The position numbers were made by a program, and so were the translations under genes. DNA of 64,000 bases from Candidatus Manganitrophaceae bacterium (GTDB taxonomy: Bacteria; Nitrospirota; Nitrospiria; SBBL01; JAADHI01). Location of the stretch: assembly GCA_012960925.1 (NCBI GenBank), contig DUAG01000002.1, forward strand, positions 1-64,000, written 5' to 3'. The first letter of the stretch is position 1, and each line of letters begins with the position of its first letter. Shown here piece after piece: positions 39,274 to 47,678 of this stretch. Below the pieces are notes generated by a model that was not told the origin of the DNA, searched no databases, and saw only the letters and a list, made by a program, of their open reading frames with translations.

Positions 39274-41226
39274 ATGAAGAAAAAGAACACGTTTTATATC
39301 ACAACCCCAATTTATTATGTTAATGACGCTCCTCACATCGGACATGCGTATACGACGATTGCGGCCGATGTCCTCGCTCGTTATCACCGCATGAAGGGGG
39401 ATGAGGTCTTTTTCCTGACGGGGACGGATGAGCACGGCCAGAAAGTGGCACAGGCAGCCTCTGCCAGAGGTGTTTCTCCACAAGCACACGCAGATGAATG
39501 GGTTGAGCAGTATCAAAGTTTATGGAAGCAACTGGGGATCTCCAACGACGATTTTATTCGGACGACGGAAGGACGTCATCGACAGGTGGTTCAGGCTGCG
39601 CTGAACCACCTATGGGAAAAGGGTGAGATCTATGAGGATACCTATAAGGGATGGTATTGCATGCCCGATGAACGTTTCTGGACAGAAAAGGATCTTGTCG
39701 GCGGGAATTGCCCCGATTGCGGGCGTGGTGTTGAGCCCCTTTCAGAACGGAATTACTTTTTCAGGATGGGAAAATACCAGACACAGCTTCAAGAGCACAT
39801 TCGCGCAAACCCTGAATTTATCCGGCCGGAAACAAGGCGAAATGAGGTTCTTGGTTTTCTTGAAAAGCCTCTAGGGGATCTCTGCATTTCCCGTCCGGAA
39901 CGGCGTCTTTCCTGGGGGATTCCGCTTCCCTTTGATTCGGAATATGTGACCTATGTCTGGTTTGATGCCCTGGTGAACTACATCTCGACCCCGGGGTTTT
40001 TGAGAGATCCGGTGGGCTTCCAACACTGGTGGCCGGCGAATCTCCATCTTGTCGGAAAAGACATCCTGACTACCCATTCAGTCTACTGGTCCACGATGCT
40101 GATGGCGCTGGGTCTTTCCTTGCCGAAAGGCGTTTTTGCCCATGGATGGTGGACCGTGAACTCTGAAAAGATGTCAAAGAGCCTCGGGAATGTGGTTAAG
40201 CCCGCGGAGATGATTGCCTCCTTCGGCGTGGATCCCTTTCGCTATTTTCTCCTGCGGGAAGTTCCCTTTGGTCAGGATGGAGATTTTTCGCGGGAGGGGC
40301 TCATCAATCGCATCAATAGCGATCTGGCCAATGATCTTGGAAACCTCCTTTCTCGCACGCTGACGATGGTGGAGCGGTATAGTGGAGGACGGATACCCTT
40401 AGCTTCTGCTGACGGTGAGAGAGAAGACGATCTGGAATTAAAGAAGAGGGTGCAGGCCTTGCCGGAGAAGGTGGCGGAGGCGATGAGAAACCTCGAATTT
40501 CAGAAGGGACTGACTGCAATATGGCAGGTTGTGCGGGAGGCCAACCGATATATCGAAAGGGCGGCCCCATGGAGTTTGGCGAAAGATCCAAAACAGGAAA
40601 CGCGCCTACATGCGGTTCTTTACAATACTGCCGAGGCGGTTCGAATTATTTCAGTTTTTATCACTCCCTTTATGCCGAAGACGGCGACTGAGATGTTCCG
40701 CCAGTTGGGTTTACCGGACCTGGGACAAGGGCCTGATCTTGCTGAGGCGATCCGATGGGGCGGGCTTTCTGCCGGTCAGAAGATCGCCAAAGGAGAATCG
40801 CTCTTTCCCCGGATCAAGCTGAGTGAGCCAAAGAGGCCCGGTGTTGACACAAATGTGCCTTCTTCGAAAAAGGAGAAGAAGTTCTCACCACCTCCCTCCC
40901 AGGGTCTGATCTCTTACGATGAGTTCAGTAAACTCGATCTCCGTGTGGGGGTTATTCAGTCGGCTGAAAAGGTTCCCGACTCAAAGAAACTCTTGAAGCT
41001 TCAGGTCGATATCGGCACAGAGAGGCGACAGGTTGTGGCCGGGATTGCAACGAAATATACTCCGGATGAATTGCTTGGAAAGCGGGTTATTCTGGTCGCC
41101 AATCTGAAACCCGCGAAGATCCGGGGCGTGGAGTCGGAAGGAATGTTGCTGGCGGCAGGGGAGAAAGAGGTCCTCGAAGTGGCAACCTTTCTAGAGGAGA
41201 TCCCACCGGGGACAAAGGTTCGGTAA
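39274..41226 (+). CDS. metG: Methionyl-tRNA synthetase
   Basis: 650 residues. Class I synthetase: HIGH-type motif in NDAPHIGHAYTTIAADVLAR, a zinc knuckle with NCPDCGRG, and KMSKS in SEKMSKSLGN. The C-terminal Trbp111-like tRNA-binding domain (FSKLDLRVGVIQSAEKVPDS, RGVESEGMLLAAG) promotes dimerisation and tRNA binding. A charged linker of about 40 residues precedes it. Starts 3 bases after holB. Confidence 0.97.
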   Translation: MKKKNTFYITTPIYYVNDAPHIGHAYTTIAADVLARYHRMKGDEVFFLTGTDEHGQKVAQAASARGVSPQAHADEWVEQYQSLWKQLGISNDDFIRTTEGRHRQVVQAALNHLWEKGEIYEDTYKGWYCMPDERFWTEKDLVGGNCPDCGRGVEPLSERNYFFRMGKYQTQLQEHIRANPEFIRPETRRNEVLGFLEKPLGDLCISRPERRLSWGIPLPFDSEYVTYVWFDALVNYISTPGFLRDPVGFQHWWPANLHLVGKDILTTHSVYWSTMLMALGLSLPKGVFAHGWWTVNSEKMSKSLGNVVKPAEMIASFGVDPFRYFLLREVPFGQDGDFSREGLINRINSDLANDLGNLLSRTLTMVERYSGGRIPLASADGEREDDLELKKRVQALPEKVAEAMRNLEFQKGLTAIWQVVREANRYIERAAPWSLAKDPKQETRLHAVLYNTAEAVRIISVFITPFMPKTATEMFRQLGLPDLGQGPDLAEAIRWGGLSAGQKIAKGESLFPRIKLSEPKRPGVDTNVPSSKKEKKFSPPPSQGLISYDEFSKLDLRVGVIQSAEKVPDSKKLLKLQVDIGTERRQVVAGIATKYTPDELLGKRVILVANLKPAKIRGVESEGMLLAAGEKEVLEVATFLEEIPPGTKVR

Positions 41227-41300
41227 TAAGGGCCCTGCACACCCCTCTTTGGCATCCTGAGCCGTTATACGGTTAGGTAGAAATATTTTCGTTGGGGGAA
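41226..41300. repeat. Possible remnant of a family-1 repeat
   Basis: GCACACCCCTCTTT here matches the end of repeat copy C exactly. The rest of the element is absent. It lies in the short gap between metG and tatD and holds the tatD ribosome site GGGGGAA. Confidence 0.35.
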
Positions 41301-41308
41301 ACTATTTG

Positions 41309-42106
41309 ATGAATAACTTGTTGATTGATACGCACACTCATATTGCCGATCCCGAATTTGATGAGGATCGGGAGGAGGTTATCCAGCGCGCCCTGGCGGC
41401 GGGTGTTTACAGAATGATTCTGATCGGGACCAACCTCCTCTCAAGCCAAAGAGCGGTTGCCCTGGCAGAAAAATATTCTTTTCTCTGGGCGGCCGTCGGG
41501 CTGCACCCGCATGATGCCAAAGATTTGGACGATGATCTTCTGAACGCGTTCGACCATCTAGCGGATCATCCCAAAGTGGTGGCCATCGGGGAGACCGGGT
41601 TGGACTATTTCTACAACCATTCCCCCTCAGAGATCCAAAAGGCTGCATTTGTTGAGCAGATCCGGCTGGCAAAGAAAAAGCAGCTTCCCCTGGTGGTCCA
41701 TACCCGTGATGCCTGGAAAGATACGTTTGATCTTTTAAAAAAAGAAGACGTCCGGGAATATGCCGAAGCGGTCGGGGCCGTCTTTCATTGTTTTACGGGA
41801 GACAAGGCGGTTGCAGAGGAAGGAATCGGATTCGGGTTTCACCTCTCTTTCTCCGGGATCATGACCTTTCCGAAAGCGACGCCGATTCAGGAAGCCGCGG
41901 CAGGTATCCCGCTTGATAAAGTGCTGATCGAGACGGATGCCCCCTATCTGGCACCTCAGGGAAAGCGCGGAAAGCGAAATGAGCCGGCATTTGTTGGTCT
42001 CATTGCCGAGAAGCTGGCCCATCTCCGGGATTGTCCGATTTCCGCAATTTCACAGGCCACTTCTGACAACGCCAACAGAATTTTCAATCTGCCCTCTCCG
42101 GAATAA
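41309..42106 (+). CDS. tatD: TatD-family metal-dependent deoxyribonuclease
   Basis: 265 residues from the ATG at 41309. TIM-barrel nuclease with the metal motif DTHTHIADPEFDEDR, VGLHPHDAK, AIGETGLDYFYNH, LPLVVHTRDAW, FHCFTGD and the closing LIETDAPYLAPQGKRGKRNEP. Members act as 3'-5' DNA exonucleases in repair. Last gene of the tmk-holB-metG-tatD operon, followed directly by a family-2 repeat. Confidence 0.93.
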   Translation: MNNLLIDTHTHIADPEFDEDREEVIQRALAAGVYRMILIGTNLLSSQRAVALAEKYSFLWAAVGLHPHDAKDLDDDLLNAFDHLADHPKVVAIGETGLDYFYNHSPSEIQKAAFVEQIRLAKKKQLPLVVHTRDAWKDTFDLLKKEDVREYAEAVGAVFHCFTGDKAVAEEGIGFGFHLSFSGIMTFPKATPIQEAAAGIPLDKVLIETDAPYLAPQGKRGKRNEPAFVGLIAEKLAHLRDCPISAISQATSDNANRIFNLPSPE

Positions 42107-42120
42107 CGGAAAATCAACTG

Positions 42121-42312
42121 AAGGAATCTCTGAATAAGTCTGGGTTGAGTTTTTCAGGAGATCTTATGTTTCGATTCAAGGAGAAAATTCAAGGCGAAAA
42201 TCGCAGAGGATGGTTCTCGCGAAGCCATAGCCCGCTATTGTTAAGATTTGTAACGCAGAAGCGGGACATTTTTGCCCTGAAAAACAATTCATGACTTATT
42301 CAGAGGTTCCTT
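42121..42312 (-). repeat. Family-2 miniature inverted-repeat element, copy 1
   Basis: About 192 bp with terminal inverted repeats (AAGGAATCTCTGAATAAGTC from 42121; AAGGAACCTCTGAATAAGTC read from 42312 on the other strand). Inner blocks GGGTTGAGTTTTTCAGGAGAT and GCCCTGAAAAACAATTCATG also occur at 53521-53683. It carries about 25 extra bases around GGTTCTCGCGAAGCC that the other copy lacks. It contains no coding frame. Confidence 0.85.
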
Positions 42313-42335
42313 AACCGTGTCTGCCGGGGGTATCA

Positions 42336-43076
42336 TCATCCATGGGTGATCTTAAAGACCTGATCATGTTCCCGTACATGATCCCGAACCTTCATCCCGA
42401 AGAGCTGTCCCATCACCGTGCGATCGACATGCTGGTGATCTAACTCCAGTGAAATGATTGTCTGGATGAGATCCGTTGTATGCCCTTTGATCTGAATGAT
42501 GTCGCCGATCTGTAGTGAGCCCGCAACCAGTTGAACGACAGCCACGCGCAAGTGTGAGTAATAGTGCGTAATGACTCCAATCGGACCACGGATTCTCGTT
42601 GTCGGAAGGGTCTGCTTGTCGGTCTCGGGAGGTTGCAGGACGGAAAGAGCCACGACCTTCGGTTTGCGGGGAGCAGAACGTGCTATTGGAGGTTTATGCA
42701 ACGTAGATTTTATCTTAAGTTTTTTGACTGTTGTTCTGACGGGTTTTTTCTTCTTGGGCTTGGCTTTTGCGGTCGCCGATTTCTTGGTGACAGCCGTCTT
42801 TATTTTTTTCGGGGACTTCTTTGGCGCTGTTTTTTTCACAGCAGCTTTGGTTTTACCTTTTGTCGTTGTGAGTTTTTTCTTTACCGTTGATTTTTTGGTT
42901 GCTGCTTCTTTCTTTGCTTTCCCACCGGCGACTTGAGGGTTTTTCTTGGTGACAGCGGTTTTATTTTTGACTTTTGATTTTTCGCTTGGTTTTGTCTTCG
43001 CTGTTTTTGTTTTTTTAGAAGTCGTTTTCGTCGTGGGTTTTCGCTTCGGGATTTTTGTCAGGGACTTTTTTTTCAT
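42336..43076 (-). CDS. Lysine-rich histone-like tail joined to a translation-factor-like beta-barrel
   Basis: 246 residues. Residues 1 to about 140 are low-complexity Lys/Thr/Ala (KKPTTKTTSKKTKTAKTK and similar), like bacterial histone-H1-type tails. The remaining part (GPIGVITHYYSHLRVAVVQL, GSLQIGDIIQIKGHTTDLIQ, LELDHQHVDRTVMGQLFGMK) resembles the domain II barrel of elongation factors found in small EF-Tu-like proteins. Preceded by GGAGGGG. It may bind RNA, DNA or ribosomes. Function is unknown. Confidence 0.8.
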   Translation of the reverse strand: MKKKSLTKIPKRKPTTKTTSKKTKTAKTKPSEKSKVKNKTAVTKKNPQVAGGKAKKEAATKKSTVKKKLTTTKGKTKAAVKKTAPKKSPKKIKTAVTKKSATAKAKPKKKKPVRTTVKKLKIKSTLHKPPIARSAPRKPKVVALSVLQPPETDKQTLPTTRIRGPIGVITHYYSHLRVAVVQLVAGSLQIGDIIQIKGHTTDLIQTIISLELDHQHVDRTVMGQLFGMKVRDHVREHDQVFKITHG

Positions 43077-43214
43077 CGCTTGTTTTCCCCTCCATAATAT
43101 TTATGATGAGTGGGTTCAGCACTTCAAGCGTGTAATCTCTAATGACTACTCTCTTCGGAAAGCGGAGTCAAGCGCATTTGAGGCACAAGGATAGGTTTAC
43201 TTTATCGGGGGAAA

Positions 43215-43248
43215 CTTGTAACGATTCGGCATGCTGAATCGTTACAAG
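43215..43248. repeat. 34-nt near-perfect palindrome made of family-1 repeat ends
   Basis: CTTGTAACGATTCGGCA is followed directly by TGCTGAATCGTTACAAG: two 17-base arms complementary at 16 positions. The arm equals the outer end of family-1 copies (compare TGTAACGATTCAGCATGC in copy A), so this looks like a copy with its interior deleted. It lies just past the citrate synthase stop, where it may act as a transcription terminator for that gene. Confidence 0.8.
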
Positions 43249-43274
43249 AAACCACGGAAGAAAAAGATAGGTCT

Positions 43275-44405
43275 TTATCGCTCAGAGATCGGCTTATAGG
43301 ACAGGTCATGTTCTCCTTCATATATTTCTTTTGGTCGAAAGATATGATTGTCCTGGACCTGTTCGATCGCATGAGCAAGCCATCCGGAGACTCTGGACAT
43401 TGCAAAAATGGGTGTGAAGGTGTCCGGCTCGATCCCCATCGCCTGATAGAGGATGCCGGAGTAAAAATCGATATTTGCATAAACCTTCTTGGTGGAGAGA
43501 TGTTCTTCTACGATCTTTTCCATCTCGACGGCGATCTCGTATAAGGGAGAAACTCCGACGTGCTTGAACAGTTGCTTGGTCAGCCTTTGGAGAATAATGG
43601 CCCGTGGGTCTTTGACCTTGTAGACCCGATGCCCCATTCCCATGATTTTTTTTTTTGCCTTGAGTTTGGCTTCGATGTAAGGGCGTACTTTATCAACAGA
43701 ACCGATCTCTTCCAGCATGGTCAGAACGCGCTCGTTTGCGCCGCCATGTAGCGGTCCCTCCAAGGTTCCAATCGCGGAGGAGATGACCGTATAGGGGTCC
43801 GCAAGGGTTGAGGCAGTGACAAGACCGCTAAAAGTGGAGGCATTCATTGTGTGTTCTGCATGCAGGATGAGGCAGGTGTCGAGAATTCCAGAAGTCACCT
43901 TGTCCGGGACCTTTCCTGAGAGCATGTACAGAAAATTTTCCGTTGTGCCAAGATCATCTCTGGGTTGAATATTGTCGTCCCCGCGCCGGAGTCGCGCGTA
44001 AGCCGCGACGATGGTTGGAAGCTTGGCAATGAGGCGAACGGCAGAGATGTATTGAATCCTGGGATCAAGGACATCCTTGTCTGGGTAGAACATCCCGAGT
44101 GCGGCTACCGCAGCCTGTAAGGCGTCCATGGGATGCCCGTTCTCCGGAAGACACTTGATCAGATCGACAATTCGGTATTTAATGCGCCGATGATTACGGA
44201 GGTCCTGGTCGAAGCGGATGAGTTCGTCTGTCGTGGGCAATTTCCCAAAAATAAGAAGGTAGGCCGTTTCAATAAAATGGCTCTTTTCTGCAAGGGTTTC
44301 TATCCGGATTCCCCGGTATTCCAGAATCCCCTTTATGCCGTCCAGAGAACTGATCTTTGATCGTGCTGCGGGAACGCCGGCCAATCCAGGTGAATATTCC
44401 GTCAT
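43275..44405 (-). CDS. gltA: Citrate synthase
   Basis: 376 residues from the ATG at 44405, which follows AAGGAG; an earlier start at 44423 is less likely. Condenses acetyl-CoA and oxaloacetate at the entry of the TCA cycle. Catalytic blocks: LHAEHTMNASTF, GPLHGGANERVL, GMGHRVYKVKDPRA and NIDFYSGILYQAMGI, covering the catalytic His residues and Asp. The size fits the shorter type II-like (CitZ) citrate synthases. 2-methylcitrate synthase is a possible alternative, but no prp genes are near. Confidence 0.93.
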   Translation of the reverse strand: MTEYSPGLAGVPAARSKISSLDGIKGILEYRGIRIETLAEKSHFIETAYLLIFGKLPTTDELIRFDQDLRNHRRIKYRIVDLIKCLPENGHPMDALQAAVAALGMFYPDKDVLDPRIQYISAVRLIAKLPTIVAAYARLRRGDDNIQPRDDLGTTENFLYMLSGKVPDKVTSGILDTCLILHAEHTMNASTFSGLVTASTLADPYTVISSAIGTLEGPLHGGANERVLTMLEEIGSVDKVRPYIEAKLKAKKKIMGMGHRVYKVKDPRAIILQRLTKQLFKHVGVSPLYEIAVEMEKIVEEHLSTKKVYANIDFYSGILYQAMGIEPDTFTPIFAMSRVSGWLAHAIEQVQDNHIFRPKEIYEGEHDLSYKPISER

Positions 44406-44460
44406 GAGAGAACTCCTTAACAAAAAGTGTTCGGGGTAAATAACTCTTGCTTAGTATTTC

Positions 44461-44489
44461 ATTCTAACGTATGGAACCAAATTGGTAAA
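44461..44489 (-). promoter_or_regulatory. Sigma70-type promoter for citrate synthase
   Basis: On the minus strand TTTACC (44489-44484), 17 bases, TAGAAT (44466-44461). It lies about 55 bases before the citrate synthase ATG and is back-to-back with the tadA promoter. Confidence 0.5.
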
Positions 44490-44517
44490 GGCATCAAACT
44501 GGGAGGTGCCTTCAATC

Positions 44518-44546
44518 TTGACAATTAAAAACGATTCCCCTAGAAT
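44518..44546 (+). promoter_or_regulatory. Sigma70-type promoter for tadA
   Basis: TTGACA at 44518-44523, a 17-base spacer, then TAGAAT at 44541-44546. Six of six and five of six consensus bases at ideal spacing, about 35 bases before the tadA ATG. Confidence 0.65.
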
Positions 44547-44581
44547 CCGAAAATTAACCTTCATGACCCTCTCTCGAATGG

Positions 44582-45052
44582 ATGACTCCTTCCGACCAAG
44601 ATAAACGGTTTATGCGGCAGGCCCTCGTAGAGGCAGAAAAAGCTTCGGAAAAAGGGGAAGTCCCGGTCGGGGCTGTTCTTGTCTGTCAGGATGAAACTGT
44701 ATTTTCTGCGCACAACCTGAAGGAGTGTTTTAAAGATCCGACAGCGCATGCAGAAATGTTGGTCCTTCGTGAGGCGGCCGAAAAATTAGGGCGCTGGCGC
44801 CTGGGTGGGACGCTCTATGCTACACTGGAGCCCTGTGCCATGTGTGCGGGGGCATTGGTTCAGGCCCGCATCGACCGACTGGTTTTCGGTGCGCTTGATC
44901 CAAAGGGCGGGGGCTGTGGTTCTGTCCTGGATGTTGTCCGGGAGCCTCGGACCCATCACCAATTGGAGGTCCTGGGAGGTGTCCTCTCGGAGGAAGCGGA
45001 AAAGATCTTAAAAGACTTCTTCAAGCGCTTGCGTGGCCAAAAAGGTTCATGA
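44582..45052 (+). CDS. tadA: tRNA-specific adenosine deaminase
   Basis: 156 residues. Converts A34 to inosine in tRNA-Arg(ACG). Cytidine-deaminase fold with zinc and proton-transfer motif TAHAEMLVLREA and LEPCAMCAGALVQARIDRLVFG. It stands just before two tRNA-Ser genes, the SRP RNA gene and dnaX, a frequently conserved neighbourhood. Confidence 0.95.
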   Translation: MTPSDQDKRFMRQALVEAEKASEKGEVPVGAVLVCQDETVFSAHNLKECFKDPTAHAEMLVLREAAEKLGRWRLGGTLYATLEPCAMCAGALVQARIDRLVFGALDPKGGGCGSVLDVVREPRTHHQLEVLGGVLSEEAEKILKDFFKRLRGQKGS

Positions 45053-45098
45053 AAATCGCTGGATGGGATGTGCCCTAAATCTACTATATCGTTGTTCT

Positions 45099-45190
45099 GG
45101 AGAGATGGCCGAGCTCGGTTGAAGGCGTCTGACTCGAAATCAGATGTGGGGGTAACTCCACCGGGGGTTCGAATCCCTCTCTCTCCGCCA
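45099..45190 (+). tRNA. tRNA-Ser (anticodon CGA)
   Basis: Acceptor stem GGAGAGA/TCTCTCC, long variable arm typical of class II tRNA-Ser, anticodon loop CTCGAAA between TCTGA and TCAGA giving CGA, T-loop GGGTTCGAATCC, and an encoded CCA end at 45188-45190. Confidence 0.95.
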
Positions 45191-45240
45191 AGTGAACAAG
45201 TGTCGTACAGGTGTTGTCCCGGTGAGCAAAATAAATTTTT

Positions 45241-45333
45241 GGAGAGATGTCCGAGCGGTTGAAGGAGCACGACTGGAAATCGTGTAGGCGGTCACAAGCT
45301 GTCTCGGGGGTTCAAATCCCCCTCTCTCCGCCA
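45241..45333 (+). tRNA. tRNA-Ser (anticodon GGA)
   Basis: Acceptor GGAGAGA/TCTCTCC, anticodon stem CACGA/TCGTG with loop CTGGAAA giving GGA, long variable arm, T-loop GGTTCAAATCC, encoded CCA. About 50 bases after the first tRNA-Ser. Confidence 0.95.
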
Positions 45334-45362
45334 CCCGGAAAATGGTGTAGTAAGATCTGTTT

Positions 45363-45476
45363 GGTGGAGAGACTGGGCCCTGTGCAACAGGAGCTTATTG
45401 AACCCCGCCAGGTCCGGAAGGAAGCAACGGTAAATAGGTCTTCCTGTGTGCCGCAGGATCTCCTGGTCTCTCCACC
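45363..45476 (+). ncRNA. ffs: Signal recognition particle RNA (small bacterial 4.5S type)
   Basis: The closing stem GGTGGAGAGAC pairs with GTCTCTCCACC. The universally conserved apical domain reads CCAGGTCCGGAAGGAAGCA with GGTAAATAGG-type pairing, the binding site of Ffh. About 114 nt, the short form without an Alu domain. It lies between the tRNA-Ser genes and dnaX as in many bacteria. Confidence 0.93.
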
Positions 45477-45529
45477 AATCAGATTTTAGACATAAATGAA
45501 TAACGTATAAAGAATACTGGAAAAATACG

Positions 45530-47179
45530 ATGGAATACCAGGTTTCTGCCCGGAAATGGAGACCTCAGACCTTTGAGGAGGTCATTGGCCAGAAACATAT
45601 TGCGACCGTACTCCGCAATGCGATCCGCCTTGAAAAGATCGCGCATGCCTATCTCTTCTCCGGGATTCGCGGTGTCGGGAAGACCTCACTGGCCCGTATA
45701 TTGGCCAAGGCGGTGAATTGTGATGCAACCCTTCATGATAAGGGAGAAGAGGCCCCCTGCAATCAATGTGATTCCTGCTGTGAGATTACAGAAGGTCGCT
45801 CAGTTGATGTGATCGAAATTGATGGCGCATCAAATACAGGGGTTGATGATGTCCGGGAATTGCGAGAGCGCGTGAAGTATCTCCCGCTTCGCGGGAAGTA
45901 CAAGGTCTACATTATTGATGAAGTGCATATGCTTTCCAATCCGGCGTTTAATGCCCTTTTGAAGACCCTTGAAGAACCCCCCCCTCATTTGATTTTTATC
46001 CTGGCGACGACTGAAGCCCATAAAATTCCAGCAACGATCCTTTCCCGGTGTCAGCATTTGACCTTCCGTCAAATTGCACGGGCTGAGATTGTGTCCCAAT
46101 TGGGGCGCATCTCCCAGGCGAGAAAAGTTCCATTTAGTGATCGAGGACTGCTCCTTATTGCCAGGGTAGCGGAGGGAAGTATGCGTGATGCCCTGACCCT
46201 GCTGGATCAAGCCATTTCGTATGGTGGAGAGGAGGTAACCGATGAAGATCTCTTCGCCCTGATGGGAAGGATGGGGGAAGGGACCTTTCACCTCCTCGTA
46301 CAGGCGATTCATAAAAAGGACGCCGAAACGCTCCTGGGTTTGGCCGGAGAGATTGCTGAAAAGGGTTGTGATCTTCGTCACTTTCTGGCCGATTGGATGG
46401 AACATCTGCGCCACTTGATTGTCTCGGGGAATGTGCCGGAGGCCGCGGCCTGGATTGATCAGCCAGAGGAGGAGATTGACGAAATAAAATCGGAGGCGGC
46501 GTTGTTTTCTGCTGAAGAGCTTCAACGTCTTTTTTCCCTTTTTGTCCGTTTACAGGGGGAGATCCGCTTTTCCCCGAGTCCGCACCTTCTCTTCGAGGTG
46601 GCTCTGATGAAGTCCATCCTGATGACAGACCTCCAGCCGATTGAAAGGATGATTGAAAGACTGGACACTTTACAAGGAGGCGGGATTGCCCAAGTCGAGA
46701 GAAAGCCCTCCTTAAGCAAAGAGAAGGTCAAGGTCTTCCCGGATGTGCAAAATAAAAAAGCTGTGGATTCTCCTCCCTCCGGTCTCCCCCTCACTCAGGC
46801 CAGTTGGGAAGTGGTCCTGAGTGACATCAGCAAAGCGCGTCCGAATATCGGATCCTATCTTGAGCAGGGACGCTTTTTAGGCATGGATGATGGGATGCTT
46901 CGCCTGGGTTATTCTGAAGAGAGTTCTTTCCTGATTCCCCTGGTACAAAAAGAGGGGAGTATCAAGTGGCTGGCGTCTTTTTTAGAAAACCGCTTCCAGA
47001 GGAAGGTGAAGCTATGCTTGTCCACGCTTTCCAAATCTGAGACTTCTTCTCCGACGGTTTCCGGATTGGAGAAATCGGAAGGGTTGCGCCAGCAGGGAGC
47101 GGTTTCCAATCCTCATCCACTTGTTCAGGAAGCACTCAGGGTATTGGGAGGGAAGGTCATCGAGACAAAGAAGGGTTGA
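45530..47179 (+). CDS. dnaX: DNA polymerase III subunit gamma/tau
   Basis: 549 residues. Clamp-loader ATPase. Starts MEYQVSARKWRPQTFEEVIG; Walker A GIRGVGKTSLARILA; zinc module CNQCDSCCEI; Walker B IIDEVHMLSNPAFNALLKTL; SRC motif ATILSRCQHLTFR. The C-terminal tau region is short. No obvious slippery A-run for gamma-form frameshifting was seen. Family-1 repeat copy D starts a few bases after its stop. Confidence 0.95.
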   Translation: MEYQVSARKWRPQTFEEVIGQKHIATVLRNAIRLEKIAHAYLFSGIRGVGKTSLARILAKAVNCDATLHDKGEEAPCNQCDSCCEITEGRSVDVIEIDGASNTGVDDVRELRERVKYLPLRGKYKVYIIDEVHMLSNPAFNALLKTLEEPPPHLIFILATTEAHKIPATILSRCQHLTFRQIARAEIVSQLGRISQARKVPFSDRGLLLIARVAEGSMRDALTLLDQAISYGGEEVTDEDLFALMGRMGEGTFHLLVQAIHKKDAETLLGLAGEIAEKGCDLRHFLADWMEHLRHLIVSGNVPEAAAWIDQPEEEIDEIKSEAALFSAEELQRLFSLFVRLQGEIRFSPSPHLLFEVALMKSILMTDLQPIERMIERLDTLQGGGIAQVERKPSLSKEKVKVFPDVQNKKAVDSPPSGLPLTQASWEVVLSDISKARPNIGSYLEQGRFLGMDDGMLRLGYSEESSFLIPLVQKEGSIKWLASFLENRFQRKVKLCLSTLSKSETSSPTVSGLEKSEGLRQQGAVSNPHPLVQEALRVLGGKVIETKKG

Positions 47180-47182
47180 GGC

Positions 47183-47337
47183 AACTATTCAGCTCACCCA
47201 TCTTTGGCTTCGCGAGCCCATTCCTCGATGACGGCGTTGCTGTGGTGCTCAAAGCCTCACGTATAGACATATAGGCTCCGGTTTTCCGCTCCTAGCGCCT
47301 TGTCCTAAAGGAAAACCCAGGCAATCTGAATAGTTAC
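47183..47337 (-). repeat. Family-1 structured intergenic repeat, copy D
   Basis: About 153 bp between dnaX and ybaB, in the orientation of copy C. Ends AACTATTCAG and CTGAATAGTT are complementary over 10 bases and differ from other copies. Contains TTTGGCTTCGCGAG, GCGTTGCTGTGGTGCTC and CCTCACG, and a central short hairpin TATA/TATA around GACA. Confidence 0.82.
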
Positions 47338-47354
47338 GAAAGGAGGAGATCATC

Positions 47355-47675
47355 ATGGCAAATAGAAAAATGTTTGGCAACATCATGAAGCAGGCTCAGG
47401 AGTTGCAGGAGCGGATGGCGAAGTTGCAGGAAGAGGCGGGCCATAAAACGGTTGAGGCCACCGCCGGGGGGGGGATGGTTACCGTGAAGATGAACGGAAG
47501 GCAGGAACTCCTTTCCGTAACCATCGATCCAGAGGTGATCAACGCGGAAGAGGCCGATATGTTGCAGGATCTTCTTGTGGCAGCCGTCAACGAAGGCCTA
47601 AGAAAGAGCAAGGAACTTGTCTCTGAGGAGTTGAAAGGAATGACCGGAGGATTGAATATCCCCGGCCTTTTTTGA
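47355..47675 (+). CDS. ybaB: YbaB/EbfC-family nucleoid-associated protein
   Basis: 106 residues. A small dimeric DNA-binding protein, encoded as usual between dnaX and recR. An N-terminal helix (FGNIMKQAQELQERMAKLQE) is followed by VEATAGGGMVTVKMNGRQEL and a C-terminal helical part (EADMLQDLLVAAVNEGLRKS). Preceded by AAAGGAGGAGA. It ends 3 bases before recR. Confidence 0.93.
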   Translation: MANRKMFGNIMKQAQELQERMAKLQEEAGHKTVEATAGGGMVTVKMNGRQELLSVTIDPEVINAEEADMLQDLLVAAVNEGLRKSKELVSEELKGMTGGLNIPGLF

Positions 47676-47678
47676 TCG

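Noticed and set aside
45830..46525. Minus-strand 231-codon open frame
   Set aside because: It is entirely antisense to dnaX, whose frame has all expected motifs; no supporting features.
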